Notes: generated from the sequence alone by a model not told the origin. Positions 8,104-15,343 are shown, numbered from the stretch's first letter. The stretch: DNA of 37,354 nt from Gammaproteobacteria bacterium (GCA_010025385.1 RGTL01000002.1:1-37354); one strand, 5' to 3'. Numbers and translations: made by a program.

Positions 8104-8162
8104 CTTGTTTTCTCCCTAACGAGTCGATCATCTAGCCTAAGTTTGGCACCAGAGCGGGTAGG

Positions 8163-8501
8163 TTAGTACCCCCCTTTGCGCATACTTTCGGGTAGTCCAG
8201 CGAGGCGTCCGGCCTGCTTGCTTGGGTTACCCGGAAAAAGATCAAATAACTCCTTATTGCTGACTTTTTCTCCCCAGCGTGAGCCCATCTCTTTCAATAG
8301 CGTGCGGTTGTTGGGCTGGTTGCCGTTGTTTGAGAAATATTCCTCTCGCAAGTAGTTGATCAGATCCCAATGTCTGTCGGTGAGAGTAAGCTGCTCCTCT
8401 GCGGCCATCGCTTCGGCCACAGCCGGAGTCCAGTCTTCGGGATTTTCGAGAAATCCGTTTTCGTTGGTAGCAATGGATCGTCCTTCAATATCAATTGTCA
8501 T
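8163..8501 (-). CDS. Cysteine-free DsrC/TusE-family protein (RspA-like)
   Basis: A 112-aa member of the DsrC/TusE family, recognisable from the order of conserved blocks: GFLENPEDWTPAVAEAMA (residues 16-33), RHWDLINYLREEYF, NRTLLKEMG, and LFDLFPGNPSKQAGRLAGLP near residue 85-104. Unlike DsrC (two C-terminal cysteines) and TusE (one), it contains no cysteine at all: the penultimate residue is Gly and the second position is replaced by Gly. This is the type termed RspA, thought to be regulatory rather than sulfur-carrying. It follows the Cas6-like gene by 29 bp on the same strand. The catalytic dsrC lies separately at 15011. Confidence 0.85.
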   Translation of the reverse strand: MTIDIEGRSIATNENGFLENPEDWTPAVAEAMAAEEQLTLTDRHWDLINYLREEYFSNNGNQPNNRTLLKEMGSRWGEKVSNKELFDLFPGNPSKQAGRLAGLPESMRKGGY

Positions 8502-8530
8502 GGTGATACTCCGCTTGGGATCTGAAAAGG

Positions 8531-9241
8531 TTAATGCTCGTCTTTTGGGTCATATACCGCTGCGATACTTTTTGAAGGCACAAACACACCGCAGCCCAAC
8601 AGACGATGCGGACCCAGACCCTCCGTTTGCAAAACGAGTGACTCATCCGGTGTTAGATCGGCCAACAGGAGGCTACGCGTCACCAGACGGGTGTCGGGCG
8701 TCTTCAGGTATCGGGTCCGACCGCAAAGCATTTTTTTGGGCTTGATCGATAGCGCGTTTAGCCATTCGGCTGCGGTTTCAAGAAAGTCCGATTCGGATTC
8801 GGCTAACGTGGGCGTATTCACATAGTGGGCAAACACCGTTGATAGGCGCGATAAAGGGCGCGGGTGTGCGTCACCGATGTGAATGGTGTGTCCGTAAAGA
8901 TCAAGCGAGCGACCGCTCAGAGCCTGTGCGTCATGGACTCGGGTCGTTGGGACGCGAAGCGTTAATCTCGTGCGCGCCGACAGTTCCAATAAGCCATCGT
9001 CATCAGGACGTTGCCAGCCGTTAGACGATTGAGGGCCATGAATCAGATGGACTCGGGCGCGCGGTTCCGTGGCCAGCCAGGGCAGAGCACCCTGAAGCCC
9101 GTGGGACAGCGCAAAGGCGTGATCGGTGGGAATTTGCCGCCCCTGAATTCTGAACACCATATCCGTCACCTCGGGCTCGGCAGCCGTCGGGCGCTCGGGT
9201 GCGGTTTCGCTCCAATATCCCGGCGACATGTGGACGCTCAC
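8531..9241 (-). CDS. Orphan Cas6/Cmx6-like RAMP-fold protein
   Basis: A 236-aa protein whose pattern resembles the type I-MYXAN Cas6/Cmx6 CRISPR RNA endonuclease family: after a variable 26-residue N-terminus comes MVFRIQGRQIPTDHAFAL (with His41), then LPWLATEP, a strand with LTLRVPTTRV, a conserved LCGRTRYL (172-179), and a terminal Gly-rich loop with GLGPHRLLGCGVFVPSKSI (208-226) typical of RAMP-fold Cas6 proteins. No CRISPR array and no other cas gene is in the window. It starts with GTG overlapping the stop of the upstream gene by 4 bp, which indicates translational coupling; an ATG start at 9229 is possible. Its RNA target, if any, is unknown. Confidence 0.75.
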   Translation of the reverse strand: MSVHMSPGYWSETAPERPTAAEPEVTDMVFRIQGRQIPTDHAFALSHGLQGALPWLATEPRARVHLIHGPQSSNGWQRPDDDGLLELSARTRLTLRVPTTRVHDAQALSGRSLDLYGHTIHIGDAHPRPLSRLSTVFAHYVNTPTLAESESDFLETAAEWLNALSIKPKKMLCGRTRYLKTPDTRLVTRSLLLADLTPDESLVLQTEGLGPHRLLGCGVFVPSKSIAAVYDPKDEH

Positions 9242-9942
9242 TGAATGGGCAACGACGCCTGGATGGCGTCCCGATCAATCCACCAGTCATCCTGAACCAA
9301 CACATCCACGACGTTGCGCAAGCGCGGGAGAAATCGGGCCGGGTCATTCAATTCGAGTCGACTAATCCACTGATCGAAAGCGTCCTGATCCTCGATCCCG
9401 CTATGCCTCCGGGCAACCGTGCCCAGCATCTGGTTAGTGAAAAACGATAGCGACTCTCGTTCTTTTCCTTCGGCCCTAAGCTCAACGACATACGCAGCGA
9501 CTGCCGCGGCTACCGCCGCGCCGTCAGAATCATCTGGGGTCTCCTCGATGATGTCCTGAAGAAGGGCGACAGACAGCTCTGGATCAACCGGGAAAGTCAC
9601 GGCCAACCAAACGCCGTGACCCAGCGCCACGAGGGCATCTGGTTCGCCCGACTGAAACATGATGCGAGCAGCTTCAATGGTCTCCGACCACAGCCGTGCA
9701 GCCGCAAAGCGATCAAAACAGACTCGGCCGCTCTGCCAAGCGGCGCTTCCTCTCTCCAGGGCCACCAGAAGCCGACCTTCTTGCAAAGCCAGTTGTCGCC
9801 ACTGCGGGGCGTCGATTTGAGGCGCGTTTTCGTTCAAGCGCTCTTGCACCGCCGCCAGTTGCGCCTCAAGTGCTTCCACAGATGCGGCGGAGTCCTCTTG
9901 GGATTCTGCGCCGAGATCGAATTGGTCGTTGAGGTATTTCAC
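9238..9942 (-). CDS. Hypothetical acidic helical protein, 234 aa
   Basis: A 234-aa acidic protein. Residues about 18-40 (ASVEALEAQLAAVQERLNE) look like a coiled coil; the remainder is Ala/Leu-rich and helical, with GHGVWLAVTFPVDPELSVALL in the middle and a Trp-rich end (DDWWIDRDAIQ). No signal peptide or known domain. It is coupled (4-bp overlap) to the Cas6-like gene, so the two products may form a complex or be made in fixed ratio. Only a gap of 5 bp separates it from the 65-aa gene upstream. Confidence 0.7.
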   Translation of the reverse strand: MKYLNDQFDLGAESQEDSAASVEALEAQLAAVQERLNENAPQIDAPQWRQLALQEGRLLVALERGSAAWQSGRVCFDRFAAARLWSETIEAARIMFQSGEPDALVALGHGVWLAVTFPVDPELSVALLQDIIEETPDDSDGAAVAAAVAAYVVELRAEGKERESLSFFTNQMLGTVARRHSGIEDQDAFDQWISRLELNDPARFLPRLRNVVDVLVQDDWWIDRDAIQASLPIQ

Positions 9943-9947
9943 AGGCC

Positions 9948-10145
9948 TTATGGGTCAATCCGGGCGGTAAACGCCGCTTCGATTTGGTCTTCCCAGTTTC
10001 CCGGCGTGTCCGGATAAGGGGGTTTCACATCCATGCGCAAAAAACGATCTCCGACGCGCGCGCGCCCCTTCACCAGCTCGAGCAGTTCAGCAAAGGACGC
10101 CGGCTGGTTTTGCATGATGAGTTCGCTTATCCAGAGCATTGACAT
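9948..10145 (-). CDS. Small hypothetical protein, 65 aa
   Basis: A 65-aa protein starting MSMLWISELIMQNQP and carrying the segment SFAELLELVKGRARVGD, followed by a Pro-rich PPYPDTPGNWEDQIE and a short helical end. It begins 2 bp after the dioxygenase gene and ends 5 bp before the 234-aa gene, so it is almost certainly part of that operon. A start at the internal ATG at 10115 would remove the first 10 residues and is also plausible. No function recognised. Confidence 0.6.
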   Translation of the reverse strand: MSMLWISELIMQNQPASFAELLELVKGRARVGDRFLRMDVKPPYPDTPGNWEDQIEAAFTARIDP

Positions 10146-10147
10146 GA

Positions 10148-10981
10148 TTAACCCGTTCCCTTCAGCGACTCGGTGAAGCGGCCTCGATACATCAGTCGTT
10201 TCGATTGACTCTTGTCGCCGTCTTCAAAAGCATCTCTTCGATGCGGCACGTTGGCACACAGGATGCCCTCGCCCTCGGCGAGCCGACGCCGGTATCGTAA
10301 GTCAGGATGGTTTTCAAAGAGATCTTTCAACGTGCTGAGCGCATCCTGAAACAGGGCATCGGCTGACCATCGCACGTTATGTTGGCGTGCGGTGTAGCGC
10401 ATTCGCAAGGTATTGCCCTCAACAAAAAAGACAGGACCCGTGGAGTCCTCTCTCGCCGCGCCATGGTCGTGATGAGCCGGAATGGTCATCGCGTCACGTC
10501 GGCTGAGAGCTTGAGGAAATCGAACGTCCCGTTCGGCAAGCAGGTGGTAGAGCACGCGATGATCAATAGCCTCTAGTGATCCGCCCTTCGCTGCCGGAGA
10601 CATGCAGTGCAGCAGCATGGTACGAATGATGCGATCTCCCGTCAGGTAATAGCCGTCCGAATGCCAATTAAGCGAACGATTGGTGTAGGGGATGTACTGC
10701 GAAAAATGCCCTTCGTTTTTAACTTCAACTTCACTGAGACCATCGTTCGCCGCGAGAAGATTCTGGTCAGGTCTTCCGAGGCCTAGCTGGCGCGTAAAAG
10801 CGGCCAGGACGGTCCTGTCCATGCGGGCCCCTGCCACACATCGATAAATGACCATGTTGGCGCGGCGCAGACGCTCCCTCATCGCAAGGCGTTCCGAGGG
10901 TGCAAGCGCGCGAGGATCCTGAATATCCACCACCAGGTCGTCAAGGGCTTTGCGATAATCGTCGAGGTCCATCGAAGTCAT
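10148..10981 (-). CDS. TauD/TfdA-family Fe(II)/2-oxoglutarate dioxygenase
   Basis: A 277-aa (from ATG 10981) member of the taurine/gamma-butyrobetaine dioxygenase family. Iron ligands are visible as HSD in NWHSDGYY (His107, Asp109) and the distal His247 in NVPHRRDAF; the 2-oxoglutarate-binding Arg is in KRLMYRGRF (Arg262 or 266). The catalytic set is complete, so it should be active, with an unknown substrate. The open frame continues upstream to 11173, but that part is low-complexity and basic and overlaps the dsr promoter region, so it is unlikely to be translated; the exact start is uncertain as no clear ribosome binding site is seen. It is the first gene of the leftward accessory operon, divergent from dsrA. 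Confidence 0.85.
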   Translation of the reverse strand: MTSMDLDDYRKALDDLVVDIQDPRALAPSERLAMRERLRRANMVIYRCVAGARMDRTVLAAFTRQLGLGRPDQNLLAANDGLSEVEVKNEGHFSQYIPYTNRSLNWHSDGYYLTGDRIIRTMLLHCMSPAAKGGSLEAIDHRVLYHLLAERDVRFPQALSRRDAMTIPAHHDHGAAREDSTGPVFFVEGNTLRMRYTARQHNVRWSADALFQDALSTLKDLFENHPDLRYRRRLAEGEGILCANVPHRRDAFEDGDKSQSKRLMYRGRFTESLKGTG

Positions 10982-11414
10982 CCGCAGGCACGAGGGGTTG
11001 CCAATGGTTTCGGTGGTGGTGCGATGGGCCGAAGCGCTGTGCAATGGGAGACTCAAGATATTAAGAAGACTAGATCGACGCCGGCTGATTGTAGCGACCC
11101 GCCATGAACAGAAAACTCTCCCAAAAGATTGATAAAGCGGGGATTTTGAAGTCAAAATCAGGTCATTGATCAACAGATAAAAACCTTTTTTTAGGGGTGG
11201 AATATTAGAAATAGCTGATTTAAAAAGGGAAATTCAGACCATGCCTGCCTCTCTCCCAAACATTCTTTTTGCACCGCAAAAGAAAACCTATCCCTAAGGG
11301 GATAAGGGGGTTTTTAAAGCCTCATACCTCTAGGGGAATGGTCTCGTGGCGGCCGATATCTGATGATTGCTATAAGAAAAATCTGATGCCAATCAGAAAG
11401 GAGTGGACAGCGAT
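10982..11414. promoter_or_regulatory. Divergent intergenic control region between the dioxygenase operon and dsrA
   Basis: This 433-bp stretch holds no credible gene. From about 11140 it becomes AT-rich. Features visible are an inverted repeat TATCCC-TAAG-GGGATA at 11289-11304 followed by AGGGGG and a T run at 11311-11315, several CTAGGGG/TAAGGGG/TTAGGGG copies around 11192-11335, a possible -10 hexamer TATAAG at 11371-11376 without a clear -35, a direct repeat ATCTGATG at 11358-11365 and 11381-11388, and the dsrA ribosome binding site AAGGAG at 11398-11403. The repeats could be operator or attenuator sites for dsr; known dsr expression is strongly sulfide-induced in A. vinosum, but no regulator binding motif can be assigned here. 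Confidence 0.45.
11289..11315. repeat. Inverted repeat/hairpin upstream of dsrA
   Basis: TATCCC (11289-11294) and GGGATA (11299-11304) are perfect inverses around TAAG, followed by AAGGGGG and then a run of five T (11311-11315). It can be read as a small palindromic operator, or as a weak terminator/attenuator hairpin in the dsr leader if transcription begins upstream. Confidence 0.4.
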
Positions 11415-12680
11415 ATGACTGAGAAGAACAGACACGACACCCCCATGCTCGATGAGTTGGAGAACGGCCCGTGGCCGAGTTTTATCTCTGGCATCAAGCG
11501 GCTTCGGGACGAGCATCCAACCGAACGAATTAACGGTGTCGCGAATGATCTGCTCGGGCAGCTTGAGCACTCCTACGAAACACGAAAAGGATACTGGAAA
11601 GGCGGCACGGTCAGCGTGTACGGCTATGGCGGCGGCATCATTCCGCGCTTCTCGGAAGTCGGCCAACAGTTCCCGGAATCGAAAGAATTTCACACCCTGC
11701 GCGTTCAGCCACCGGCCGGCAATCATTACAGCACCGATATCCTCCGTCAGCTGGCCGATAGTTGGGAGAAGTGGGGCTCGGGCCTGGTGACCTTTCATGG
11801 CCAGACCGGAAACATTATGTTCATCGGCGCCTCGACCGAAAACACCCAGCATTTTTTTGACGAGATCAATGACTACGGCTTTGATTTAGGCGGGGCCGGG
11901 CCGTGTGTGCGAACCGCGATGTCCTGTGTAGGGGGCGCCCGATGCGAGCAGTCCTGTGCGAACGAACACAAGATCCACCGAACGTTAGTGAACAACTTCA
12001 CCGATGACGTGCATCGGCCGGCGTTGCCCTACAAGTTCAAATTTAAGGTGTCGGGTTGTCCAAACGACTGCATGAATTCGATCGAGCGGGCGGATATGGC
12101 GGTGATCGGCACCTGGCGGGATGATATGAAGGTCGACCAGGATGCCTGGAAAGCGTACGTCGCCGAGAAAGGCCGCCAGCACACCATCGACAACATCATT
12201 ACGCGGTGCCCGACCCGATGCATGAGTCTTAAGGATGATGATTCCCTTGAGGTGGATAACCGCAACTGTGTGCGGTGCATGCACTGTCTGAACGTGGTGC
12301 CGAAAGCGCTTTCGCCGGGGGACGACAAAGGCGTTTCAATCCTCATGGGCGGCAAGCGTACCCTGAAGATCGGTGATCTGATGGGTACGGTAATTGTGCC
12401 GTTTATGAAATTGGACTCCGAAGAGGATTACGAGCGGATCACTGAGATTGCGGAAAGCACCATCGACTTCTGGGCGGAGAACGGCCTGGAGCATGAGCGC
12501 TGTGGCGAGATGATTGAGCGGATCGGGATCGTTAATTTCCTCGAAGGCATCGGTATCGATGTCGACCCGCACATGATTGCTGACCCCCGTCAGTCCTCTT
12601 ATGTCCGAATGGACGGATGGGACGACGAAGCGGTGAAATGGTTCGAGCGCCAGGCTGAGAATCGCTCGGCTGCCGGCTAG
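11415..12680 (+). CDS. dsrA: DsrA, alpha subunit of reverse dissimilatory sulfite reductase
   Basis: Sirohaem-[4Fe-4S] enzyme subunit that, in the oxidative direction, converts DsrC-bound or sulfide-level sulfur to sulfite in the cytoplasm. The 421-aa product shows the core motif GPCVRTAMSCVGGARC (Cys171, Cys177, Cys181), SGCPNDCM (Cys215, Cys219) and an inserted ferredoxin domain with CPTRCM and CVRCMHC (Cys265-269, 285-291). The opening DTPMLDELENGPWPSFISGIKRL is typical of bacterial oxidative-type DsrA. ATG 11415 is used, with AAGGAG at 11398-11403, rather than the GTG at 11403 which overlaps that site. First gene of dsrABEFHCMKLJOPNR. Confidence 0.96.
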   Translation: MTEKNRHDTPMLDELENGPWPSFISGIKRLRDEHPTERINGVANDLLGQLEHSYETRKGYWKGGTVSVYGYGGGIIPRFSEVGQQFPESKEFHTLRVQPPAGNHYSTDILRQLADSWEKWGSGLVTFHGQTGNIMFIGASTENTQHFFDEINDYGFDLGGAGPCVRTAMSCVGGARCEQSCANEHKIHRTLVNNFTDDVHRPALPYKFKFKVSGCPNDCMNSIERADMAVIGTWRDDMKVDQDAWKAYVAEKGRQHTIDNIITRCPTRCMSLKDDDSLEVDNRNCVRCMHCLNVVPKALSPGDDKGVSILMGGKRTLKIGDLMGTVIVPFMKLDSEEDYERITEIAESTIDFWAENGLEHERCGEMIERIGIVNFLEGIGIDVDPHMIADPRQSSYVRMDGWDDEAVKWFERQAENRSAAG

Positions 12681-12732
12681 GCGAATGACCCAAGCCTTGA
12701 GACAAACCCCCTAGAGCGTTACGGAGAAATTT

Positions 12733-13806
12733 ATGGCTAAGGAAATGCGCCAGCCGATAGAGTCCGGCTGTCCCGATGGCTTCCAGTACATGCACCCGGC
12801 AATGGTCAAGAACTTTGGCCAATGGCAGTGGCACGATCACCCACGGCCGGGCGTGCTGCGTCACGTCGCCAAAAGCGGAGATGCGGTGTGGACCGTGAAG
12901 GCGGGCACACAGCGCATACTCGATGTGTTCACCCTGCGAAAACTGTGTGACATCGGTGATCAGTTCGCCGACGGCTATGTGCGATTCACGATACGCAGCA
13001 ATATTGAATACATGGTCACCGATGAGGCGAAGGTGGAGCCGCTCATCGCGGCGCTCGAAGGCGAAGGCTTTGTAGTCGGCGGCACGGCGAACTCGGTGGC
13101 GATGATTTCCCACACCCAGGGATGGCTGCATTGTGATATCCCCGGCACGGATGCCTCGGGCGTTGTTAAGGCGATGATGGACGAGCTGATCGACGAATTT
13201 CGCAACTGCAACATGCCTAATCGCGTTCACATCACGACGTCCTGTTGCCAGATTAACTGTGGCGGACAGGGCGATATTGCGATCAATGTCCAGCACACCA
13301 AGCCGCCCAAGATCAATCACGATCTTGTGGCAAATGTGTGTGAGCGGCCGTCCGTCGTTGCTCGATGCCCGGTGGCCGCAATCCGCCCGGCGCAGGTGAA
13401 CGGCAAACCTACCCTTGAGGTGGATGAGAAGAAATGCATCTGCTGCGGCGCCTGCTATCCGCCGTGCCCGCCGATGCAGATCAATGATCCGGAAAACACC
13501 AAACTCGCGATTTGGGTAGGGGGTAACCACTCCAACGCCCGCAGCAAACCAAGTTTCCAGAAACTGGTGGCGTCGGGGGTACCCAATAATCCGCCGCGAT
13601 GGCCCGAAGCGACGGCCATCGTCAAACGAATTCTGCAGGCCTATAAGGACGATGCACGGGATTGGGAGCGAATAAACGACTGGATTGATCGCATCGGCTG
13701 GCCACGCTTTTTCGAAGCCACTGGGCTACCGTTCACCAAATTCCACATCGATAACTGGCGCGGCGCGCGAAAGAGTCTCAACGCCTCAACCCATATCCGT
13801 TTTTAG
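12733..13806 (+). CDS. dsrB: DsrB, beta subunit of reverse dissimilatory sulfite reductase
   Basis: Partner of DsrA in the alpha2beta2 enzyme; it carries the catalytically active sirohaem site. The 357-aa product has the sirohaem/[4Fe-4S] motif TSCCQINCGGQGDIAINVQ (Cys171, 172, 176) with RCPVAAI (Cys212), and a ferredoxin domain CICCGACYPPCPP (Cys235, 238, 241, 245). GGAG sits 7 bases before the ATG. It lies 52 bp after dsrA and 10 bp before dsrE. Confidence 0.96.
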   Translation: MAKEMRQPIESGCPDGFQYMHPAMVKNFGQWQWHDHPRPGVLRHVAKSGDAVWTVKAGTQRILDVFTLRKLCDIGDQFADGYVRFTIRSNIEYMVTDEAKVEPLIAALEGEGFVVGGTANSVAMISHTQGWLHCDIPGTDASGVVKAMMDELIDEFRNCNMPNRVHITTSCCQINCGGQGDIAINVQHTKPPKINHDLVANVCERPSVVARCPVAAIRPAQVNGKPTLEVDEKKCICCGACYPPCPPMQINDPENTKLAIWVGGNHSNARSKPSFQKLVASGVPNNPPRWPEATAIVKRILQAYKDDARDWERINDWIDRIGWPRFFEATGLPFTKFHIDNWRGARKSLNASTHIRF

Positions 13807-13816
13807 GCGCTGGGAA

Positions 13817-14209
13817 ATGAAATTTTCCGTCATGGTCAACGAAGGGCCGTACACCCACCAGGCGTCTGACACGGCGTATCAGTTCACCCGCGCCGCGCTT
13901 GCCGCCGGGCATGAAGTGTTTCGTGTGTTCTTCTATCACGACGGAGTCAACAACGGTACGCGCATGACCACACCGCCGCAGGATGACCGCAACATCGTGG
14001 ATAGATGGAGCGAGCTGGCCTCTGAACACGAGTTGGATCTGGTGGTATGCGTCGCTGCTGCCCAGCGTCGCGGTATCGTTGATGCGGATGAAGCCAAGCG
14101 CAATGGAAAAGACGGTGACAACATTGCTCCTGGCTTTAGGATCTCCGGGCTCGGTCAGTTAATCGAGGCCGGTATCCAGTCTGATCGACTGCTGGTGTTC
14201 GGCGATTAG
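13817..14209 (+). CDS. dsrE: DsrE, sulfur-transferring subunit of DsrEFH
   Basis: TusD-family subunit of the cytoplasmic DsrEFH hexamer, which passes persulfide sulfur toward DsrC. The product is 130 aa, the same length as A. vinosum DsrE, and the conserved catalytic cysteine is at position 78 in LDLVVCVAAAQRRGI. The ATG at 13817 begins MKFSVMVNEGPYTHQASDTAYQF; reading frames extending upstream into dsrB are not translated. GGGAAA immediately precedes the start. Gap of 12 bp to dsrF. Confidence 0.95.
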   Translation: MKFSVMVNEGPYTHQASDTAYQFTRAALAAGHEVFRVFFYHDGVNNGTRMTTPPQDDRNIVDRWSELASEHELDLVVCVAAAQRRGIVDADEAKRNGKDGDNIAPGFRISGLGQLIEAGIQSDRLLVFGD

Positions 14210-14221
14210 GCGAAGACGATC

Positions 14222-14629
14222 ATGAGTGAAACCAAAAAATTCATGTACATCAACCGGCATGCGCCGCACGGCACGGTATACGCGCATGAGGGGTTGGAGG
14301 TGGTGCTGATCGGCGCAGCGTTTGAGCAGGATGTCTGCATGGCGTTTATTGGAGATGGTGTGTTCCAGTTAAAGCAGGATCAGGACACCTCTGAAGCCGG
14401 CATGAAAAATTTCTCACCCGCTTATCGTGCGCTGGGCGATTATGAGGTGAACAAGCTTTATGTGGAGCGCGAGTCGCTTCAGGAGCGCGGCTTGAGCGAG
14501 GCGGATCTCATGCCGCTGACGTGGGAAGACGAGGATGACGATTGGGCCGAGAAGCCCTCGATCCGGGTCGTCAGTCGTGCCGAGATGTCTGACCTGCTCG
14601 AGGAGCAGGACGTGATTCTGAATTTTTAG
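14222..14629 (+). CDS. dsrF: DsrF, TusC-like subunit of DsrEFH
   Basis: A 135-aa TusC-family protein, the structural beta subunit of the DsrEFH hexamer. It opens MSETKKFMYINRHAPHGTVYAHEGLEV and shows the family GAAFEQDVCMAFIGDGVFQL block (residues 31-51), which in the TusC/DsrF group carries no persulfide-transferring role. A hydrophilic acidic loop (WEDEDDDWAEK) precedes the C-terminal strand ending DVILNF. Gap of 10 bp to dsrH. Confidence 0.93.
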   Translation: MSETKKFMYINRHAPHGTVYAHEGLEVVLIGAAFEQDVCMAFIGDGVFQLKQDQDTSEAGMKNFSPAYRALGDYEVNKLYVERESLQERGLSEADLMPLTWEDEDDDWAEKPSIRVVSRAEMSDLLEEQDVILNF

Positions 14630-14639
14630 GCTGAGGGCT

Positions 14640-14942
14640 ATGCTGCATACCGTTAACAAGTCCCCGTTCGAATCGTCCAGCTTAAGGACATGCCTTGCGC
14701 TTGCTCGGGCGGGCAGCGACATATTGTTGATTGAGGACGGCGTCTACGGTGGGCTTGCGGGCAGCGCGCATTCCACCATGGTGGAGGACGCCCTTAAAAG
14801 CATGAAGGTTTACGCCCTGGGGCCGGATCTGAAGGCCCGGGGCCTTGCGGAAGATCGTCTCATTCCCGGCGTTCAGGTGGTGGGGTACGACGGATTCGTA
14901 GATCTGGCGAGCGCCAACGACAAAGTGCAAAGTTGGCTTTGA
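14640..14942 (+). CDS. dsrH: DsrH, TusB-like subunit of DsrEFH
   Basis: A 100-aa TusB-family protein, the gamma subunit of DsrEFH. It begins MLHTVNKSPFESSSLRTCL, with a conserved cysteine at position 18 that corresponds to the N-terminal cysteine (Cys20) of A. vinosum DsrH; DILLIEDGVYGG is the typical second block. It closes the dsrEFH group. After a 68-bp spacer the dsrC gene starts. Confidence 0.92.
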   Translation: MLHTVNKSPFESSSLRTCLALARAGSDILLIEDGVYGGLAGSAHSTMVEDALKSMKVYALGPDLKARGLAEDRLIPGVQVVGYDGFVDLASANDKVQSWL

Positions 14943-14949
14943 TTTCTGA

Positions 14950-14964
14950 CCTACACAACGTAGG
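14950..14964 (+). repeat. Small hairpin between dsrH and dsrC
   Basis: CCTAC-ACAAC-GTAGG forms a perfect 5-bp stem in the 68-bp gap before dsrC. With no T run it is not a terminator. It could be an mRNA processing site or operator; dsrC in A. vinosum is reported to be expressed independently of the upstream genes, and a separate control point here would fit that. Confidence 0.3.
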
Positions 14965-15010
14965 CACATTCACTTAGGCATATTAAAGACAGCAAAACAA
15001 GGAGTCTGAC

Positions 15011-15343
15011 ATGGCATTTGAATTAAATGGCAAAACCTATGAGACCGACGAGGAAGGCTACCTTTCCAATCTCGGGGAGTGGAACTCTGATGTGGCGGCG
15101 TATATGGCCAAAGAGGATGACTGCGATTTGAGTGAGAACCACTGGGAGGTTATTAATTTCCTGCGTGAGTACTATGACGAGTACCAGATCGCTCCCGCGG
15201 TTCGCGTGCTGACCAAAGCTATTGGTAAGAAGTTGGGCAAGGATAAAGGCAACAGCAAATACCTTTATGAGCTGTTTCCTTACGGACCGGCCAAGCAGGC
15301 GTGTAAGTACGCTGGGTTGCCAAAGCCCACCGGCTGCGTCTAG
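15011..15343 (+). CDS. dsrC: DsrC, two-cysteine sulfur carrier
   Basis: Cytoplasmic sulfur-carrier substrate of DsrAB and DsrMK: sulfur from DsrE is held on its C-terminal arm, released as sulfite, and the resulting oxidised form is processed by the membrane complex. The 110-aa protein ends in CKYAGLPKPTGCV with both essential cysteines (Cys98 and the penultimate Cys109, spaced 11 apart, as in A. vinosum Cys100/Cys111). Strong AAGGAG 8 bases before the ATG fits high expression. Compare the cysteine-free paralogue at 8163-8501. An extra cysteine at position 38 is not part of the known mechanism. Confidence 0.96.
   Translation: MAFELNGKTYETDEEGYLSNLGEWNSDVAAYMAKEDDCDLSENHWEVINFLREYYDEYQIAPAVRVLTKAIGKKLGKDKGNSKYLYELFPYGPAKQACKYAGLPKPTGCV

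Noticed and set aside
8531-9241. Part of a CRISPR-Cas system
   Set aside because: I saw no regularly spaced repeats and no other cas gene anywhere in the window; only the single Cas6-like gene exists.
10982-11173. N-terminal extension of the dioxygenase frame up to 11173
   Set aside because: The added 64 residues are low-complexity and basic, have no family similarity, overlap the AT-rich promoter region, and no ribosome binding site favours the upstream start.
10982-11414. Sigma-54 promoter upstream of dsrA because rpoN lies nearby
   Set aside because: No TGGCAC-N5-TTGC-like -24/-12 pair was found; rpoN is in its standard housekeeping position.
12532-13530. Long antisense frame over dsrB (332 codons)
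   Set aside because: Opposite to an unmistakable dsrB; no similarity to known proteins and explained by codon bias.
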